Shown piece by piece: positions 54,125-64,000 of a stretch of DNA of 64,000 nt; the stretch's first letter is position 1; the number at the start of each line of letters is the position of its first letter. This DNA is from Enterococcus lacertideformus (GTDB lineage Bacteria > Bacillota > Bacilli > Lactobacillales > Enterococcaceae), in NCBI GenBank assembly GCA_015680865.1, contig JADAKE010000016.1, forward strand, positions 310,001 through 374,000. The letters are read 5' to 3'. The position numbers and the translations under genes were made by a program. Below the pieces are notes generated by a model, which did not search any database, had not been told where the DNA came from, and was given only the letters and a program-made list of their open reading frames with translations.

Positions 54125-57100
54125 TTAGAACATGTCAAACAGCGAGAGCTGATTCTCATCGGGCAAATCTTTTAATACACCATTGTCATTCATATATTCA
54201 ATCAATGTCTTAGAAACCTTTCCTCGTGTTGCTAAATCTTCTTTCGATAAGAATTGTCCCTCTTTTCTTGCCTCTACGATTTGCTTCGCCACGTTTGTTC
54301 CTAAACTAGGAACCGCACGAAATGGTGCGATCAATGTGTTGCCCTCAATAACAAAATTCACAGCATCTGATTTATATAAATCGATCATACCAAAATGAAA
54401 ACCTCTTTCTAACATTTCGTTGGCTAATTCTAGGACGGTCAATTGGTTTTTTTCTTTTACTGAAGCATCCATCCCTTTATCCGTGATTTCTTTCATTGCT
54501 TGTTTCACGGCTTCTTTTCCTTTACACATTGCAACAAGATCAAAGTCGTCTGCACGTACAGAGAAATAAGCACAATAGTATAGAATTGGGAAATATACTT
54601 TAAAATATGCAACGCGCAAAGCCATCAATACATAGGCAGCTGCATGGGCTTTAGGAAACATATACTTAATCTTAGAACAAGAATCGATATACCAATCCGG
54701 TACATTATTTTCTTTCATCGCTGCTAAATAGCTTTCTCGCAATTCTTCAGGTATTTTATTCCAAAGTCCCTTACGCACCGTTTCCATGATCTTGAAAGCC
54801 ATCCCACTATCTAGGCCTGCATGAATCAAATAAACCATAATGTCATCCCGACAGCCAATTACTTCTGCTAGAGTAGCATCTCCACGTTTAATCAGCTCTT
54901 CAGCGTTTCCTAACCATACATCCGTCCCATGTGATAATCCAGAAATCTGTAATAATTCAGCAAAAGTGGTCGGATGCGTTTCTTCTAGCATACCTCGTAC
55001 AAAACGTGTTCCAAATTCAGGAATGCCTAGGGTCCCTGTTTTAGAATAGATTTGTTCACTTGTAACATTTAATACTTCTGGTCCTGCAAAGATCCTCATT
55101 ACTTCAGGATCATCCGTTGGAATAGTTTGCGGATCAATCCCAGATAAGTCTTGTAGCATACGGATAACAGTCGGATCATCATGACCAAGTATATCAAGTT
55201 TTAATACGTTATCATGAATCGAATGGAAATCAAAGTGGGTCGTTTTCCATTCTGAATTTTGGTCATCTGCGGGGTATTGGATTGGAGTAAAATCATATAC
55301 ATCCATATAATCTGGAATAACAATAATCCCGCCAGGATGCTGTCCAGTCGTTCTTTTTACTCCAGTTGCACCTTTGGCTAACCGATCCACTTCTGCACTC
55401 CGAAATTGCAGATTATGGTCTCGTTCATAGCCTTTTACAAATCCATAAGCTGTTTTATCTGCAACCGTACCAATTGTTCCTGCTCGATAAACATATTCTT
55501 CCCCAAACAAAACTTTTGTATAGTTGTGAGCTTCCGCTTGATAATCCCCCGAAAAGTTCAAATCAATATCCGGTACTTTATCCCCATGGAATCCTAAAAA
55601 GGTTTCAAATGGAATATCATGCCCATCTTTATTCAGACGAGCCCCACATTTAGGACATTTTTTTTCAGGCATATCAAATCCTGAACCATACGTACCATCT
55701 TCAAAGAATTCTGAATACTGGCAATCTGGACAATAATAGTGAGGAGCTAGAGGATTTACTTCCGTAATTCCTGTCATTGTTGCAACAAAACTAGAACCTA
55801 CCGACCCACGAGAACCGACCAAATAGCCATCTTCATTACTTTTGTGTACTAGTTTTTGGGCAATCAGATAAATAACAGAGAACCCATTACCATTGATTGA
55901 ATTCAATTCTTTTTCCAATCGTTTTTGGATAATTTCTGGTAATGGATCACCATATAATTGTTTCGCTTTGCTATAACTTAATTCAGAAATTTCATCCTCA
56001 GATCCTGGGATTTTAGGTGTATATAAATCATCTTTTACAGGAATGACTTCTTCACAAAGATCTGCAATCTTGTTTGTATTTTCTACCACAATCTCATTTG
56101 CAAGTACCTCTCCTAAAAAATTAAATGCTATTAACATTTCATCTGTTGTTCTAAAGTGAACATCTGGCAAGCTGTGGCGATTCAATGGATTAGCTCCCCC
56201 CATTGAATTGATCAAAATCTTACGATAAATCGCATCTTCTTCATTTAGATAATGAACATTACCAGTCGCTACAACTATTTTATTCAAAGAATGACCTATT
56301 TCTACTAAATTTCTGATAATTTCTTCTAGGTCATGCTCATTTTTAACTAATTCCTGTTCAAGTAATGGCGCATAAACAGCCTTTGGCATGACTTCGATAT
56401 AATCATAAAACTTTGCTCGATTTCTTGCCTCTTCTATTCCTTTTTGCATCATAGCTTCAAAAATTTCGCCTTTATCACAAGCCGAACCAATGAGAAGGTG
56501 CTCTCGCAATTTCTTTAGTTGAGATCTTGGAATACGTGGCACACGTTCAAAATATTCAACATTTGACATTGAAATCAACTTAAATAAATCTTTTAATCCG
56601 GCTTGGTTCTTCGCTAAAATTGTTACATGAAAAGGTCGTGCACGCTTATAAGAATCGCCTTCACCAACATGTGCATTCAACTGATCATGATAAAACATTT
56701 CATGATTGTCCATTGCCTCCTTGATAAAGATCCACGCTAAATGACCAGTTGCTTCAGCATCATAAATTGCTCGGTGATGTTGTTCGAGGCTCACACCAAA
56801 TTTTTTAGATAAAACCCCAAGTCCAAAACGTTTAAATTGAGGATAAAGATATCTTGCAAGTTCAAGTGTATCAATAACGGGGTTTTCTGCGTCTGAAATC
56901 CCATATTTTGCATAGCTTGTGTTTAAAAAGCCCATATCAAAAGCTGCATTATGGGCAACAAGTATCGAATCTTTGGAGAATTCTAGAAACAATCGCAAAA
57001 CTTCTTCTTCTGACTTAGATCCCTGTACCATTTCATCTGTGATTCCTGTCAAATCAACTGTTGTTCGAGATAATGGATGACCAGGATCAATGAATTCATC

Positions 57101-58477
57101 AAAGCTTTCGATCACATTTCCTTTGTACATCTTAACAGCAGCCAATTCGATGATCGTGTCATAAACAGCAGATAACCCAGTGGTCTCCACGTCAAAAACA
57201 ACATAAGTGCCTTCATTTAATGAAACGTGTGCATCATTGTAAGCAATAGGCACGCCATCATCCACCACATTTGCTTCCACACCATAAAGGATTTTAACAC
57301 CCGCTTTTTTCCCAGCACTATGTGCTTCTGGAAATGCCTGTGCTCCCCCGTGGTCAGTAATAGCTATGGCTTTATGTCCCCATTTACCAGCTTGGGTTAC
57401 AATATCAGAAATACTATTTGTTGCATCCATCGTACTCATATTGCTGTGGACGTGTAATTCTACACGTTTTTCATTTTCAGAGGCATAATCCTTGCGAGGA
57501 GAATGTTTCACCTCCATAATATCTTGCGCATTCATTACTAGATCACGTACAAAAGTATCTTCTTGAATACTTCCTCTAACCTTCAACCAGCTCCCTACAC
57601 TGATGGCTTCAAAAATCTGTTCATCTTTTTCATTATTTGAAAATTTTTTAACAATAAATGAAGAAGTATAATCAGTGATCTTCAAAGTTAAAATTTTACG
57701 TTTCGAACGAAGCTCTCGTACTTCTTTATCAAAGGCATACCCTTCAAGAGTAATTCGACGTTCTTCTTCCATGATCGTGATCATCGGTACCGTTGGCTCA
57801 TCTGCAGGAATATTTCTTCCCAGTTGAATAGGCCCATCCAAAACAGAAACTTGTTCTTTTTTCTCTTTTTTCTTTTGTTCATGCACGATTAAACTCTCTG
57901 CCGCTTGTTTCATGAATGCTTCCGCTTGTTCTTGTTTCCTTTCTTCAAAAAGTTTCAGCACACGTTCAGCTTGTTCTTCATCAATTTCTGGTTCAATACG
58001 CAATTTAGGGAAACCGTAGCTTACAAATAAGGTTTCAACTAAAGGCAGATATTGTTGTTTTAAATAGCCAATTGCGCCGTTGCTGTCTACCGGCAGAATA
58101 ATTTTCTGATCTTTCAATACAGGGACTTGGGTTTTTAATACTTGCTGAGCTAAAGGTGTGTCGCATTGTTGGCTTTCCAATGCTTGTGCCCAATAATCTT
58201 GTAAAAGTTTCTCATCGAATTGTTGACTGTCAGCCTTTATATTTAATTTGATTTGTGCGATATAGTTAAATGCTATTGTCAAATGTTGTAGCAATGATCG
58301 GTAGAGCATGATCGGCAAAATCTGAGAAAAGTGTAGAGTAAATTCCCATAATCTTGATTTTCGGTGGACCACTACACGCTCCATTTCGCCAGTAGAGATT
58401 AGCGGATGAGTTTTTTCCACTTCTTCTAGTTGGATTTGCTCCAACAATTTTTCAAATAACTCTCGTTTTTCTGACAA
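54125..58477 (-). CDS. polC: DNA polymerase III PolC-type alpha subunit
   Basis: A 1450-residue replicative polymerase with built-in proofreading, standard for Firmicutes. In order: N-terminal domain, OB fold (~230-330), PHP part 1 ([14 protein letters not shown], ~339), DEDD exonuclease ([13 protein letters not shown] ~423; [25 protein letters not shown]), PHP part 2, zinc motif CPDC...CPKCG (~915-945), and the polymerase active site [11 protein letters not shown] (~972) and [21 protein letters not shown] (shown in part: [10 protein letters not shown]). No lesions. A terminator-like stem lies upstream, between proS and polC. Confidence 0.98.
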   Translation of the reverse strand: MSEKRELFEKLLEQIQLEEVEKTHPLISTGEMERVVVHRKSRLWEFTLHFSQILPIMLYRSLLQHLTIAFNYIAQIKLNIKADSQQFDEKLLQDYWAQALESQQCDTPLAQQVLKTQVPVLKDQKIILPVDSNGAIGYLKQQYLPLVETLFVSYGFPKLRIEPEIDEEQAERVLKLFEERKQEQAEAFMKQAAESLIVHEQKKKEKKEQVSVLDGPIQLGRNIPADEPTVPMITIMEEERRITLEGYAFDKEVRELRSKRKILTLKITDYTSSFIVKKFSNNEKDEQIFEAISVGSWLKVRGSIQEDTFVRDLVMNAQDIMEVKHSPRKDYASENEKRVELHVHSNMSTMDATNSISDIVTQAGKWGHKAIAITDHGGAQAFPEAHSAGKKAGVKILYGVEANVVDDGVPIAYNDAHVSLNEGTYVVFDVETTGLSAVYDTIIELAAVKMYKGNVIESFDEFIDPGHPLSRTTVDLTGITDEMVQGSKSEEEVLRLFLEFSKDSILVAHNAAFDMGFLNTSYAKYGISDAENPVIDTLELARYLYPQFKRFGLGVLSKKFGVSLEQHHRAIYDAEATGHLAWIFIKEAMDNHEMFYHDQLNAHVGEGDSYKRARPFHVTILAKNQAGLKDLFKLISMSNVEYFERVPRIPRSQLKKLREHLLIGSACDKGEIFEAMMQKGIEEARNRAKFYDYIEVMPKAVYAPLLEQELVKNEHDLEEIIRNLVEIGHSLNKIVVATGNVHYLNEEDAIYRKILINSMGGANPLNRHSLPDVHFRTTDEMLIAFNFLGEVLANEIVVENTNKIADLCEEVIPVKDDLYTPKIPGSEDEISELSYSKAKQLYGDPLPEIIQKRLEKELNSINGNGFSVIYLIAQKLVHKSNEDGYLVGSRGSVGSSFVATMTGITEVNPLAPHYYCPDCQYSEFFEDGTYGSGFDMPEKKCPKCGARLNKDGHDIPFETFLGFHGDKVPDIDLNFSGDYQAEAHNYTKVLFGEEYVYRAGTIGTVADKTAYGFVKGYERDHNLQFRSAEVDRLAKGATGVKRTTGQHPGGIIVIPDYMDVYDFTPIQYPADDQNSEWKTTHFDFHSIHDNVLKLDILGHDDPTVIRMLQDLSGIDPQTIPTDDPEVMRIFAGPEVLNVTSEQIYSKTGTLGIPEFGTRFVRGMLEETHPTTFAELLQISGLSHGTDVWLGNAEELIKRGDATLAEVIGCRDDIMVYLIHAGLDSGMAFKIMETVRKGLWNKIPEELRESYLAAMKENNVPDWYIDSCSKIKYMFPKAHAAAYVLMALRVAYFKVYFPILYYCAYFSVRADDFDLVAMCKGKEAVKQAMKEITDKGMDASVKEKNQLTVLELANEMLERGFHFGMIDLYKSDAVNFVIEGNTLIAPFRAVPSLGTNVAKQIVEARKEGQFLSKEDLATRGKVSKTLIEYMNDNGVLKDLPDENQLSLFDMF

Positions 58478-58572
58478 AACAATACGCCCTTTCTGACGAG
58501 GTATAAATAAGATTTATTTTTTACCTCTGCTTTTTTCAGTACTATCTAGTATACCTGTTTTTTCTTTATTTT

Positions 58573-58608
58573 ACATTAAAAAACGAGAAAGAAAATTCTT
58601 TCTCGCCA
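58573..58608 (-). terminator. terminator after proS
   Basis: On the minus strand GCGAGAAAGAA/TTTTCTTTCTCG then TTTTTT, 65 bases past the proS stop. Confidence 0.75.
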
Positions 58609-58671
58609 GACTATAAACAAGATATTGTGACAAACACTCTTTCATTTTGAGCCAAAATTATATGGGAATTT

Positions 58672-60396
<1,725 letters not shown>

Positions 60397-60443
60397 CTAT
60401 AATAATCTATTGTTTGCAATTATCCCCTATTCATGAACTTTTT

Positions 60444-61712
60444 CTAGAAAAAGAATCGCTGAATATCATTCCATGTAACTAATACCATTAGAAGCATCAA
60501 TAATCCAAAGCCTGCTAAAGTAATAAATCCTTCTTTTTCTTGACTTAAAGGTTTTCCACGGATACCTTCCACTATATTCAATACGAGCTTTCCACCGTCA
60601 AGAGCTGGGATAGGCAGTAAATTGACGATTCCTAAATTCATCGAAAGCACGGCCATCAAACTAATAATTGTCACTATTCCTTGATTTGCAGCTTCTGATG
60701 ACAATTGGAACATCATCACTGGTCCACCAAGTTTATCTAGACTACAACTTGTGAATAACGAGCCTAGTGCTTTAAAGATTTCTATGGAACTACTAAAGGC
60801 TCTTTGCGTTCCTCCTACAACTTTATCTACAAAACTAGTTTTCAAAGGCGCTTGTATCCCTAATTGCCCAAATTTTTTTCCATTTGATTCAACGACACTT
60901 GGTGTGACATTGATCGTCTGTTGTTTTCCGTCGCGTTTTACTTCAAAACTTAATTTTTTACCAGGATTTTCAGTGATCATTGCTGTTAAGTCGTTCCAAG
61001 AATGGATCATTTTCCCATCAACGTTCAAGATCTCATCATTTTCTTTTAGCCCCGCAGCTTGTGCTGCACCATTTGGTAAAACCTTGCCAATTTGGTTGGT
61101 ATCAGTCACTTGGACGCCACCTTGCATAAAGGCAAGTACAATGAATAAAAAAATAGCCAAAAGAAAATTATTCATTGGACCAGCAAAATTTGTCAACATT
61201 CTTTGCCATAGTTTCGCTGATTGAAACTGCATATCTTTTGGTGCAATTCTTAATTCAGTTCCATCTGCTTCAATTATTGAAGCATCATGGGAAACTGAGT
61301 ACGTTATTTCTTGTTCTTCATCACCATTTACATACCCAGTAATAGTTAATTCTTCTTCAAGATCACAACGAATCAATTCCATTGGAATACCATTTGTTAA
61401 TTGTACTTTTTTACTTAAATTGATTTTCTCTACGATACCATCAGAATCTAATAAAAGAGATAACAGCATTCCAGGAGCCATTTCTGTTTCATCATCACCG
61501 TTTCCTGCCATCCTCACATAACCTCCGATTGGCAATAAACGTAGTGTATAAGTAGTTCCGTCCTTTGCTTGATGCCCATAGATTTTCGGCCCCATTCCAA
61601 TAGCAAATTCACGAACAAGAATTCCTGATCGTTTCGCAAAGAAGAAATGTCCAAATTCATGAACAATGACTAAAATACCAAAAACAATAATAAACGTGAT
61701 AATTGTTTTCAT
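60444..61712 (-). CDS. rseP: site-2 protease RseP
   Basis: A 422-residue intramembrane zinc metalloprotease. HExxH zinc site VHEFGHFFFAKRSG (~17-30), a PDZ domain (~195-290, VLPNGAAQAAGLKENDEILN) and the third ligand in NLLPIPALDGGKL (Asp ~367). In Firmicutes it cleaves anti-sigma factors and peptide pheromone signal sequences (Eep in E. faecalis is this family). Lies in the uppS-cdsA-rseP-proS-polC order. Confidence 0.95.
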   Translation of the reverse strand: MKTIITFIIVFGILVIVHEFGHFFFAKRSGILVREFAIGMGPKIYGHQAKDGTTYTLRLLPIGGYVRMAGNGDDETEMAPGMLLSLLLDSDGIVEKINLSKKVQLTNGIPMELIRCDLEEELTITGYVNGDEEQEITYSVSHDASIIEADGTELRIAPKDMQFQSAKLWQRMLTNFAGPMNNFLLAIFLFIVLAFMQGGVQVTDTNQIGKVLPNGAAQAAGLKENDEILNVDGKMIHSWNDLTAMITENPGKKLSFEVKRDGKQQTINVTPSVVESNGKKFGQLGIQAPLKTSFVDKVVGGTQRAFSSSIEIFKALGSLFTSCSLDKLGGPVMMFQLSSEAANQGIVTIISLMAVLSMNLGIVNLLPIPALDGGKLVLNIVEGIRGKPLSQEKEGFITLAGFGLLMLLMVLVTWNDIQRFFF

Positions 61713-61848
61713 ATTACATTCTCCTTTACTATTTTTATCTTTGTTATAAAATAAAACACTTTAATTTTACCATATTATCTACTATTCACCAATAGCATTA
61801 ATAGTTTAAACTAAAGAGCTTGGAACATAAATTTAACTCAAACCTTCA

Positions 61849-61899
61849 AAGCCGAATAATCCTGAAAATATGAGAAGTTATTTTCTGCTTATCCGGCTT
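61849..61899. repeat. intergenic palindrome (palindrome family, copy 8)
   Basis: AAGCCGAATAAT...TTATCCGGCTT around GAAAATATGAGAAGTTATTTTC (ends GAAAATAT/TTATTTTC). It splits the usually tight cdsA-rseP junction (gap 61713-62077, no gene seen). Confidence 0.65.
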
Positions 61900-62077
61900 A
61901 TTACTTGAGGCTGAATGCTTTTATTATAGCTTCCATGTAAAACAGTCTTTATTTTGATTTCATCCACTGTTTAAAGCAACTGTTCCACTTAAATAGCCAC
62001 CATAGGTTTGTATTTCGTACTTAGACAAAGTTAACTTGTATAACAAGTCATTAGGTTTAACTACTTCTAGATTTGCC

Positions 62078-62878
62078 TTAAATAAGTCCAAATAAATGCA
62101 TGATTGGAAAAACAAAGAGCAAACTATCAAAGCGATCAAGGATTCCTCCATGACCAGGTAAAATATTTCCAGAATCTTTGACATCATAATGTCGTTTTAT
62201 CGATGATTCGACTAAATCACCAAACTGTCCAACTACCGATAAAAGAATCGTCAAAATAAGCATAACAAATATCCCATGTCCAAATAGTTCTTTTGATGGA
62301 TAGAATAAAAAATATAAAATAGCGACAACTAAAGCACTAGCAATCCCCCCTAATGCCCCTTCAATCGTTTTATTTGGTGAAATGTCAGGGCACAACTTAT
62401 GTTCCCCGTATTTTCTTCCTACCATATAGGCACCAATATCAGTTGCCCAAACGATAAATAATCCGAAGGTTAAAACGGCCAAACCTTCTGTCCTCGCATT
62501 AACAAAATTTTGAAACCCAATCCCTACATAAAGACTAGTAATGACTGGAAAACCTGCTTCATCAATTGTATAGGTATTTTTTGAAATAACAGATGTCCCT
62601 AGTAATAGCATAACGACAAAATAAAACAGCATAAAAGTAGTTGTATTTTCTGGTAAAAACAAAAACCAACGTTCTTTCGGAAGCACTAAAATGACGGCCC
62701 CAATAGCTGATAAGATTCCTTCAAAACTTAGTAGTGTCAAACCTTTCATTCTAAAAAGTTCATATACCCCCACTACTGCTAACAAAGCTGCTACAAACTC
62801 AATCGCCATGCCTCCAATCCAAATGATAGGTATGAATAACGCTAATGCCACGACAGCTGTGATCACCCGTTGTCTCAT
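62078..62878 (-). CDS. cdsA: phosphatidate cytidylyltransferase
   Basis: A 266-residue integral membrane enzyme making CDP-diacylglycerol. Seven or eight helices; the CTP transferase signature is SSIKRHYDVKDSGNILPGHGG then ILDRFDSL (~215-246). It overlaps uppS by four bases. Confidence 0.96.
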   Translation of the reverse strand: MRQRVITAVVALALFIPIIWIGGMAIEFVAALLAVVGVYELFRMKGLTLLSFEGILSAIGAVILVLPKERWFLFLPENTTTFMLFYFVVMLLLGTSVISKNTYTIDEAGFPVITSLYVGIGFQNFVNARTEGLAVLTFGLFIVWATDIGAYMVGRKYGEHKLCPDISPNKTIEGALGGIASALVVAILYFLFYPSKELFGHGIFVMLILTILLSVVGQFGDLVESSIKRHYDVKDSGNILPGHGGILDRFDSLLFVFPIMHLFGLI

Positions 62879-63684
62879 GACTGATCCCCTTCTTTCTCAC
62901 TTTTCTTCACGCCACCAAAGCGACGATCTCTGTTTTGGAATGAAGCCATTGCTTCTTCTAAGTGCTCACCATCAAAATCAGGCCACAAAGCTTTTGTAAA
63001 ATACAACTCGCTGTAAGCTAGTTGCCAAAGTAAAAAGTTACTGATTCTTTCTTCCCCACTGGTTCTAATAACAAGTTCTGGATCCCGTAAATCAGTGGGC
63101 AAAAAGCCAGTCATCAAATTATCATCAATCAATGTATCATTAATCGCATCCACTGTTGTTTTTTCTTCTTTTATTTCTTCAGCAATTGCTTTAACAGCTG
63201 TTACTATCTCTGCCCTACTCCCGTAATTCAAAGCAAAGTTAAGAATCATTCCCGTGTTATTTTTTGTTTGTTCGATTGCTCGTCTGACTGCATCTTGTGT
63301 ATGTTCAGGTAATAATTCTTCATACCCCATCACGTGGACTTTCACATTCTCTCTAATGAGTTCTGGAACAAAGGTATCAAAAAAATCAACTGGGAGCTGC
63401 ATCAAAAAACGTACCTCATCTTTTTGTCTCTTCCAATTTTCGGTTGAAAATGCGTAAAGTGTCAACACTTTAACGCCTAAACTGGACGCTTTTTTTGTTA
63501 CTTTCTTAACAGTATCCATGCCTTCTTTATGACCTGCGACACGGGGTAAACGTCGGTTTTGTGCCCATCGACCATTTCCATCCATAATGATTGCTACATG
63601 TTGAGGAATAGGCCCGTCTATATCAAAATGAAAATCAGTTTTTTCTTGAATATATTTGTTTTTTTGCGGAAAAAAACGTAACAT
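62875..63684 (-). CDS. uppS: undecaprenyl diphosphate synthase
   Basis: A 269-residue cis-prenyltransferase making the C55 lipid carrier. Catalytic IMDGNGRWAQNRRLPRVAGH (~33-52, Asp ~35), STENWKR (~83) and RTSGEERISNFLLWQLAYSE (~208-227). Start MLRFFPQKNKYIQ with AGGAGGAAAAAGA before the ATG. First gene of the envelope/replication run. Confidence 0.96.
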   Translation of the reverse strand: MLRFFPQKNKYIQEKTDFHFDIDGPIPQHVAIIMDGNGRWAQNRRLPRVAGHKEGMDTVKKVTKKASSLGVKVLTLYAFSTENWKRQKDEVRFLMQLPVDFFDTFVPELIRENVKVHVMGYEELLPEHTQDAVRRAIEQTKNNTGMILNFALNYGSRAEIVTAVKAIAEEIKEEKTTVDAINDTLIDDNLMTGFLPTDLRDPELVIRTSGEERISNFLLWQLAYSELYFTKALWPDFDGEHLEEAMASFQNRDRRFGGVKKSEKEGDQS

Positions 63685-63763
63685 TCTTTTTCCTCCTATA
63701 CTAGAAAATTACCACTATTTTTATTATTATAGCAATTTATGTAATGATTTCCTATGATCTATT

Positions 63764-63835
63764 GATTTTTTTAGTTATTTTCCAGATTTTTTTAGTTATT
63801 TTCCAGATTTTTTTAGTTATTTTCCAGATTTTTTT
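63764..63835. repeat. 21-bp tandem repeat upstream of uppS
   Basis: GATTTTTTTAGTTATTTTCCA is repeated exactly three times (63764-63784, 63785-63805, 63806-63826) with a partial fourth. It lies 80-150 bases upstream of the uppS start in promoter position. Confidence 0.9.
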
Positions 63836-63927
63836 TTAATTTTTCTCTTAAAAATAGGGTATTTTAACGTAATTCTCTCCTTTTTCTAAAAAATACACGT
63901 TTTTTTCCTTATATCATCTTGAAAGGA

Positions 63928-63980
63928 TGCTTTCATAAAAAGAAAAAAGAACATGGGACAAACACCATGCTCTTTTTTGG
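63928..63980. terminator. terminator-like hairpin at the window end
   Basis: AAAAGAACATGG...CCATGCTCTTTTTT forms a stem with a T run on the plus strand and an A run opposite. It probably ends a gene beyond the window on the minus strand. No other feature is seen from 63836. Confidence 0.55.
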
Positions 63981-64000
63981 TTCAGCTCTACGTTGTGAAT

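Noticed and set aside
61960..62187. 75-codon minus frame overlapping the end of cdsA
   Set aside because: It is in another frame of cdsA's 3' end and the gap, without a family pattern.

Overview
The window is chromosomal DNA of low GC content from a lactic-acid Gram-positive, most probably an Enterococcus of the E. faecium/E. hirae/E. durans group. The evidence is a D-aspartate ligase plus aspartate racemase pair (D-Asp peptidoglycan crossbridge), the uppS-cdsA-rseP-proS-polC-rimP-nusA-ylxR-ylxQ-infB-rbfA-truB-ribF order, a CIRCE-controlled hrcA-grpE-dnaK-dnaJ cluster, and an LPXTG surface protein. The species call is inference; no 16S rRNA or tRNA gene was seen.

Layout. 0-3.6 kb: the 5' part of tig, a frameshifted gene of unknown function, an RDD membrane protein, sppA and a small hypothetical gene, all on the minus strand. 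3.7-5.8 kb: glmS on the plus strand behind a glmS ribozyme. 6.2-8.4 kb: a fibronectin-III-repeat LPXTG protein whose signal peptide is out of frame. 8.7-11.8 kb: cdaA-cdaR-glmM, where cdaR is broken. 12-13 kb: a decayed pyruvate:flavodoxin oxidoreductase gene. 13.2-15.3 kb: a thioredoxin-fold protein and an unrecognised helix-repeat protein. 15.9-18.8 kb: rapZ-yvcK-whiA. 18.9-20.9 kb: D-Asp ligase and racemase. 21.2-26 kb: uvrB-uvrA under a LexA-like box. 26.3-28.5 kb: a glutamine-type ABC transporter. 29.1-34.8 kb: the heat-shock genes. 34.9-36.1 kb: a frameshifted hemW.

36.4-44.5 kb is an accessory island between hemW and a glucose dehydrogenase/ribF. It holds a broken tyrosine integrase with an excisionase-like remnant, a broken LytTR response regulator and AgrC-type kinase facing each other, an unrecognised decayed gene, and a small RiPP-like locus: a PqqD-like protein and a short CxC peptide behind a strong promoter. 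44.6-63.7 kb returns to core genes: gdh, ribF, truB, then the translation, replication and envelope genes down to uppS.

Two features run through the window. First, an unusual number of genes carry single-base lesions (the 0.6-1.5 kb gene, the surface protein, cdaR, hemW, integrase, kinase, regulator), either from recent genome decay or from assembly indels. Second, a family of imperfect intergenic palindromes (typically with ends like AATAAGCC...GGCTTATT) recurs at ten or more places, often where a terminator would be expected. Together glmS, glmM, uppS, rseP, D-Asp ligase/racemase and the c-di-AMP genes make this window rich in cell-wall precursor supply and envelope control.
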